Shown here in pieces: positions 8,208-12,580 of a stretch of 12,580 nt of DNA. This DNA comes from Bacteroidota bacterium (GTDB lineage Bacteria > Bacteroidota > Bacteroidia > Chitinophagales > Chitinophagaceae): positions 1-12,580 of the forward strand of contig JAGWPI010000224.1 in NCBI GenBank assembly GCA_028877005.1. The letters run 5' to 3'. The notes beneath the pieces were generated by a model, which was given only the letters and a program-made list of their open reading frames with translations, was not told the DNA's origin and made no database searches. The translations under genes were made by a program, and so were the position numbers. The stretch's first letter is position 1. Each line of letters starts with the position of its first letter.

Positions 8208-9356
8208 TTATACATTGGGCAATATGATTCTGAATGTTGTACCTTTTCCGGGTTGGCTATATAAAACAAATATTTTTCCACTATGATATTGTTCAATAAT
8301 ACGTTTGGTTAAGGTTAGTCCCAGTCCCCAACCTCTTTTTTTTGTGGTAAAGCCTGGTTTAAACACTGATTGTAAATTATACTTGTTTATGCCTTTTCCT
8401 GTGTCAGTTATATCAATCAAAATTTGATGATGCAATAACTGAATTTGTATGGTAATTTTACCTTTCCCTTCCATAGCATCTAGTGCATTCTTTAAAATAT
8501 TTTCAATAGCCCAATCAAATAATGCAGGAGATAACTGGGTAATAATGGCTTCTTTAGGGGTAATTATCTCAAATAAAATTTGGCCTCCGGATCTTTTTTT
8601 AATATAGTCTACCATTTGTTCAATCTGTAGCCCAAGATTCGTAGGTTCTAATGCAGGCATGCTGCCTATTTTTCCAAAACGGTCTGTAATTAATAGCAAT
8701 CTATGAGCATCTTTATCAATTTCATGCGCAATTGTTTCAGTACCTGGTATTTCTTTCAACATTTCAATCCAACCTTGTAAGCTACTTACAGGCGTACCTA
8801 GTTGATGAGCAGTTTCTTTTGCCATACCTACCCATATTTGGTTTTGATTGTTTTGATAAGTTGTTTTTTGCGCTATTATTAAAATAATTAAAAATAAACC
8901 CATAATGGCTAATTGAACAACAGGATAATATCTAACCTCATTTAATAAATGCGATTCGCCATAATAAACTATATTTTTTTGTGTTGAATCTAAAGGATTT
9001 TTCCATTCAATAGGTTTGTGCAATTCGGCAAATGAGTGTATTTTTTTTTGCAGATAATTGGTATCTCTTAGTTGTATAGAATCTACATTTCTGCTGTCTA
9101 ATAACTTACCTTTTTCTGTTACTACTATAATTGGAATATCAGTACTGTTTTCCGCTAATATTCTGCTACTCAAATTGGTATCCATTGGTAAATTAGTGGC
9201 ATTGCTTTTTACCGCCTCTGCCCATTGTTCAATTTTAATTTTTTCATCTAATTTTATTTTATTGGCTAAGTAATTTGAATAAAATATAGTACCGCTAATA
9301 ATTAAAAGCGCAATTAATACAATCAGAGATTTCCAGTTTAACCAATATTGAATCAT
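8208..9356 (-). CDS. Sensor histidine kinase (orphan, membrane-bound)
   Basis: This two-component kinase has 382 residues from the ATG at 9354-9356. An in-frame TTG 27 nt upstream would add nine residues, but it overlaps the CAAATTTG promoter-like box, so ATG is preferred. Numbered from that ATG, a membrane span lies near 10-29, an extracytoplasmic sensor region of about 115 residues follows, and a second span is near 148-162. The H-box AKETAHQLGTP has phospho-acceptor H184, and the ATP-binding domain has N-box ENILKNALDAM (N290), G1 DTGKGI (318-323 region) and G2 GWGLGL (342-347). The HQLGTP form of the H-box, instead of HELRTP, is common in Bacteroidota kinases. No HAMP or PAS domain was recognised. 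No response regulator is adjacent, so partner and signal are unknown. It is divergent from the ABC-F gene and convergent with the PAP2 pair. Confidence 0.92.
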   Translation of the reverse strand: MIQYWLNWKSLIVLIALLIISGTIFYSNYLANKIKLDEKIKIEQWAEAVKSNATNLPMDTNLSSRILAENSTDIPIIVVTEKGKLLDSRNVDSIQLRDTNYLQKKIHSFAELHKPIEWKNPLDSTQKNIVYYGESHLLNEVRYYPVVQLAIMGLFLIILIIAQKTTYQNNQNQIWVGMAKETAHQLGTPVSSLQGWIEMLKEIPGTETIAHEIDKDAHRLLLITDRFGKIGSMPALEPTNLGLQIEQMVDYIKKRSGGQILFEIITPKEAIITQLSPALFDWAIENILKNALDAMEGKGKITIQIQLLHHQILIDITDTGKGINKYNLQSVFKPGFTTKKRGWGLGLTLTKRIIEQYHSGKIFVLYSQPGKGTTFRIILPNV

Positions 9357-9380
9357 ATTTTTAAAAATAAGTAAAATATG

Positions 9381-9388
9381 CAAATTTG
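9381..9388 (-). promoter_or_regulatory. Possible -7 box for the histidine kinase gene
   Basis: CAAATTTG matches the Bacteroidota -7 consensus TAnnTTTG except for C in place of the first T, and lies 24 nt before the preferred ATG at 9356. The octamer is self-complementary, so strand is assigned from gene position. No clear -33 TTG was seen at the expected distance. Confidence 0.4.
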
Positions 9389-9463
9389 GGTAAATATCTA
9401 AAACCTAGTCTGTCTCTTGTTTATGATAAACAACCTAAATTAACAAATTAGCGGCTTAACCCT

Positions 9464-9471
9464 TAGTTTTG
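9464..9471 (+). promoter_or_regulatory. Bacteroidota -7 promoter box for the ABC-F gene
   Basis: TAGTTTTG is an exact match to TAnnTTTG and ends 25 nt before the ABC-F ATG at 9497, predicting a short leader of about 20 nt. No TTTG -33 element is evident at the expected distance (around 9437-9444), so the call rests on the -7 box and position. Confidence 0.55.
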
Positions 9472-9490
9472 CAACCTGTAAAAACCTTAA

Positions 9491-11125
<1,635 letters not shown>

Positions 11126-11220
11126 TCATTTTTGTAGAATGTATATTTATAATTGATTATGGCTTCTGTTATTGTTAAAAAAATGCTTTAGATGCAATTC
11201 AATACCTATTATTTTCAATA

Positions 11221-12258
11221 ATGAATATTTCAAAAAATATTCCATCAGTAGCCATTGTTATACTTAATTATAACGGAGCGCATTATTTACAGCAATTTTT
11301 GCCGTCAGTATTGTCTTCTACCTATACCAACAAAAGAATTATTGTTGCTGATAATGCTTCCATTGATAATTCTGTTTCTTGGCTTACAAATACTTACCCT
11401 GAGGTAGAAATTTTACTCAATTTACAAAATGACGGATTTGCAGGAGGATATAACTGGGCATTAAAGCAAATTAACGCTGATTATTATATTTTATTAAACT
11501 CTGATGTATTTGTTACTCCCGAGTGGATAGAACCAATCATTAATTTAATGGAGTCGGATTCAACTATAGCGGCCTGTCAACCTAAATTATTATCCTATAG
11601 TAATCCAAACGAATTTGAATATGCCGGAGCCTGTGGTGGATGGATAGATATATTGGGTTATCCCTTTGCTAGGGGTAGAGTGTTTGATTATATGGAGGTT
11701 GATACAGGTCAGTATAATAATACTGTTCCCGTTTTTTGGGCTAGTGGTGCAGCAATGTTTATCAAAAGCACTGTATTTAATGCATTAAATGGATTTACAA
11801 CTTCTTTTTTTGCACACCAAGAAGAAATTGAACTTTGTTGGCGCATACAATTAGCCGGTTATAAAATTTTTGTATGTCCGAAAAGTATTGTATATCACTT
11901 AGGGGCAGGCACATTGCAAAAAGGGGGAAGAAAAATTTATTTAAACTTTCGCAATAATTTAATAATGCTGATAATGCACTTGCCAAACAATGAAAAATAT
12001 GTAAAAGTGTTGTTGCGATTTCTATTAGATGCCTTATCTGCATGGAAAAGTTTGTTAAATGGTAATATTTCTTTTTTTTGGGCAGTAGTAAAAGCACATG
12101 CTTATGTGCTATTGCATTTAAATAAAATACAAACAAAAAATCGAGCGAAAAAACCCATGCAATCATTGCAAGGTGTATATTCGGGGAGTATAGTATGGCA
12201 ATATTTTTTTAAGAGAAAAAAAACCTTTGCAGAAATTGTTGATAAGAAGCGCTTATAA
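11221..12258 (+). CDS. Glycosyltransferase family 2 protein
   Basis: This is a 345-residue GT-A fold enzyme that transfers a nucleotide-activated sugar to a glycan acceptor, probably at the cytoplasmic face of the membrane for cell-surface polysaccharide (inference). Visible motifs are VAIVILNYNG (10-19), ADNAS (43-47), NDGFAGGYN (70-78), LLNSD (91-95) supplying the DXD-like metal/nucleotide Asp95, WASGAAM (173-179) and HQEEIELCWR (199-208), the position of the catalytic acidic motif, usually ED in this rhamnosyltransferase-like group and here EE. The C-terminal part (about 240-305) is hydrophobic and basic and may attach to the membrane; the tail is Lys/Arg-rich. No polysaccharide cluster surrounds it, so donor and acceptor cannot be named. 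A 95-nt gap separates it from the ABC-F gene and holds no exact promoter box. Confidence 0.9.
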   Translation: MNISKNIPSVAIVILNYNGAHYLQQFLPSVLSSTYTNKRIIVADNASIDNSVSWLTNTYPEVEILLNLQNDGFAGGYNWALKQINADYYILLNSDVFVTPEWIEPIINLMESDSTIAACQPKLLSYSNPNEFEYAGACGGWIDILGYPFARGRVFDYMEVDTGQYNNTVPVFWASGAAMFIKSTVFNALNGFTTSFFAHQEEIELCWRIQLAGYKIFVCPKSIVYHLGAGTLQKGGRKIYLNFRNNLIMLIMHLPNNEKYVKVLLRFLLDALSAWKSLLNGNISFFWAVVKAHAYVLLHLNKIQTKNRAKKPMQSLQGVYSGSIVWQYFFKRKKTFAEIVDKKRL

Positions 12259-12273
12259 TTTAATCAGGTACCT

Positions 12274-12281
12274 TATTTTTG
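12274..12281 (+). promoter_or_regulatory. Bacteroidota -7 promoter box for the small membrane protein
   Basis: TATTTTTG is an exact TAnnTTTG match, 18 nt before the ATG at 12300. It contains the TTG (12279-12281) that could otherwise be read as a start codon, arguing for the ATG. No TTTG -33 element is obvious. Confidence 0.55.
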
Positions 12282-12299
12282 CAAAGCAATAGAAACAAT

Positions 12300-12503
12300 A
12301 TGTCACAAGAAATGAATGAAAACGCCAAGAAAGATGTTACCCGCAATTGGGTAAGCACTTCCAGATTTTTATTTTATCTACAAGTTTTTTGCATTGTAGC
12401 TTTCTTTTTAGGAGGATGCTATAAACTTTATCAAAAACGCTACAAAGGCAAACCTGATGTAGAAATTCAGGGTAGTACAAAATATACTCCTGAATACAAA
12501 TAA
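12300..12503 (+). CDS. Small single-span membrane protein of unknown function
   Basis: This 67-residue protein is not recognised as any named family. From the ATG at 12300 it has a polar N-terminus (MSQEMNENAKKDVTRNWV), one hydrophobic span at about residues 23-40 (LFYLQVFCIVAFFLGGCYKL) and a basic then polar C-terminus (YQKRYKGKPDVEIQG...). The FFLGGC segment lies too far in, with no N-terminal Lys/Arg plus short hydrophobic run, to be a convincing lipobox. A start 21 nt upstream (TTG at 12279) is rejected because it falls inside the -7 box. Own promoter box, 41 nt gap after the glycosyltransferase and an independent downstream promoter suggest a separate short transcript. Codon use looks like its neighbours. 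Real gene is likely but function is unknown. Confidence 0.7.
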   Translation: MSQEMNENAKKDVTRNWVSTSRFLFYLQVFCIVAFFLGGCYKLYQKRYKGKPDVEIQGSTKYTPEYK

Positions 12504-12520
12504 TTTTTTTGAAAAAAATT
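12502..12520. repeat. Perfect A/T inverted repeat at the end of the small gene
   Basis: AATTTTTTT (12502-12510) and AAAAAAATT (12512-12520) are exact reverse complements around a single G. The repeat includes the last bases of the TAA stop and runs into the TTTG of the next promoter. It may end the small transcript and/or act as a curved A-tract upstream of the next promoter. Confidence 0.5.
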
Positions 12521-12549
12521 TTGTTGGGAACATTAGATACCTAAATTTG
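12520..12549 (+). promoter_or_regulatory. Bacteroidota-type promoter for a gene beyond the right edge
   Basis: TTTG (12520-12523) is followed after 18 nt by TAAATTTG (12542-12549), an exact -7 box with a near-standard -33 spacing (the published pattern is TTTG, about 19 nt, TAnnTTTG). A-tracts lie just upstream. No gene starts before the window ends, so the leader is at least about 25 nt. Confidence 0.7.
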
Positions 12550-12580
12550 CACTCCCAATAAATTAGTTCTTACAAAAATA

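Noticed and set aside
11795..12166. Minus-strand open frame of 123 codons inside the glycosyltransferase gene.
   Set aside because: The sense strand has all GT2 motifs; the antisense translation is low-complexity Phe/Leu-rich with no domain.

Overview
This is AT-rich DNA from a member of the Bacteroidota, most likely the Chitinophagaceae/Sphingobacteriia side (inference). Three things point there: a TonB-dependent outer-membrane protein paired with a GLPGLI-family secreted protein, exact matches to the Bacteroidota -7 promoter box TAnnTTTG upstream of genes, and starts preceded by A-rich stretches rather than GGAGG. No phage, IS, CRISPR, tRNA or rRNA signal was seen. The longest stretches between genes are about 110-140 bases, so nothing is left unexplained at the gene scale.

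Layout: (1) the C-terminal two thirds of a GH13 neopullulanase/cyclomaltodextrinase-type enzyme enters from the left edge (+) and ends at a GC-rich hairpin shared with the converging neighbour. (2) A two-gene minus-strand unit encodes a TonB-dependent outer-membrane beta-barrel protein followed by a GLPGLI protein. (3) Divergent from it is a complete glycogen branching enzyme, glgB (+). (4) Two PAP2 phosphatases lie 8 nt apart (+) and probably form an operon. (5) An orphan membrane histidine kinase (-) converges on them. (6) Divergent from the kinase is an ABC-F ATPase of the YbiT type (+). (7) A family-2 glycosyltransferase (+) and a 67-residue single-span membrane protein (+) follow. (8) A good promoter at the right edge points to a gene outside the window.

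Functional themes: alpha-glucan handling (GH13 enzyme and branching enzyme, on either side of the outer-membrane cassette), envelope and lipid-linked chemistry (PAP2 pair, GT2 enzyme, outer-membrane barrel), sensing (kinase) and ribosome-associated ATPase activity (ABC-F). There is no SusC/SusD pair, so this is not a classical starch-utilisation locus; the TonB-dependent protein carries no sign of a glycan substrate.

No wholly new system is evident. The most notable feature is the ABC-F protein. Its second nucleotide-binding domain has no Walker A lysine and has Gln in place of the catalytic Glu, and the signature motif of the first domain that would complete the same site is also degenerate. 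One of its two composite ATP sites therefore looks dead. Other points worth a look are the divergent tandem PAP2 paralogues, a perfect palindrome over the start codon of the first, and two starts (kinase and small protein) that promoter boxes move from TTG to downstream ATG codons.
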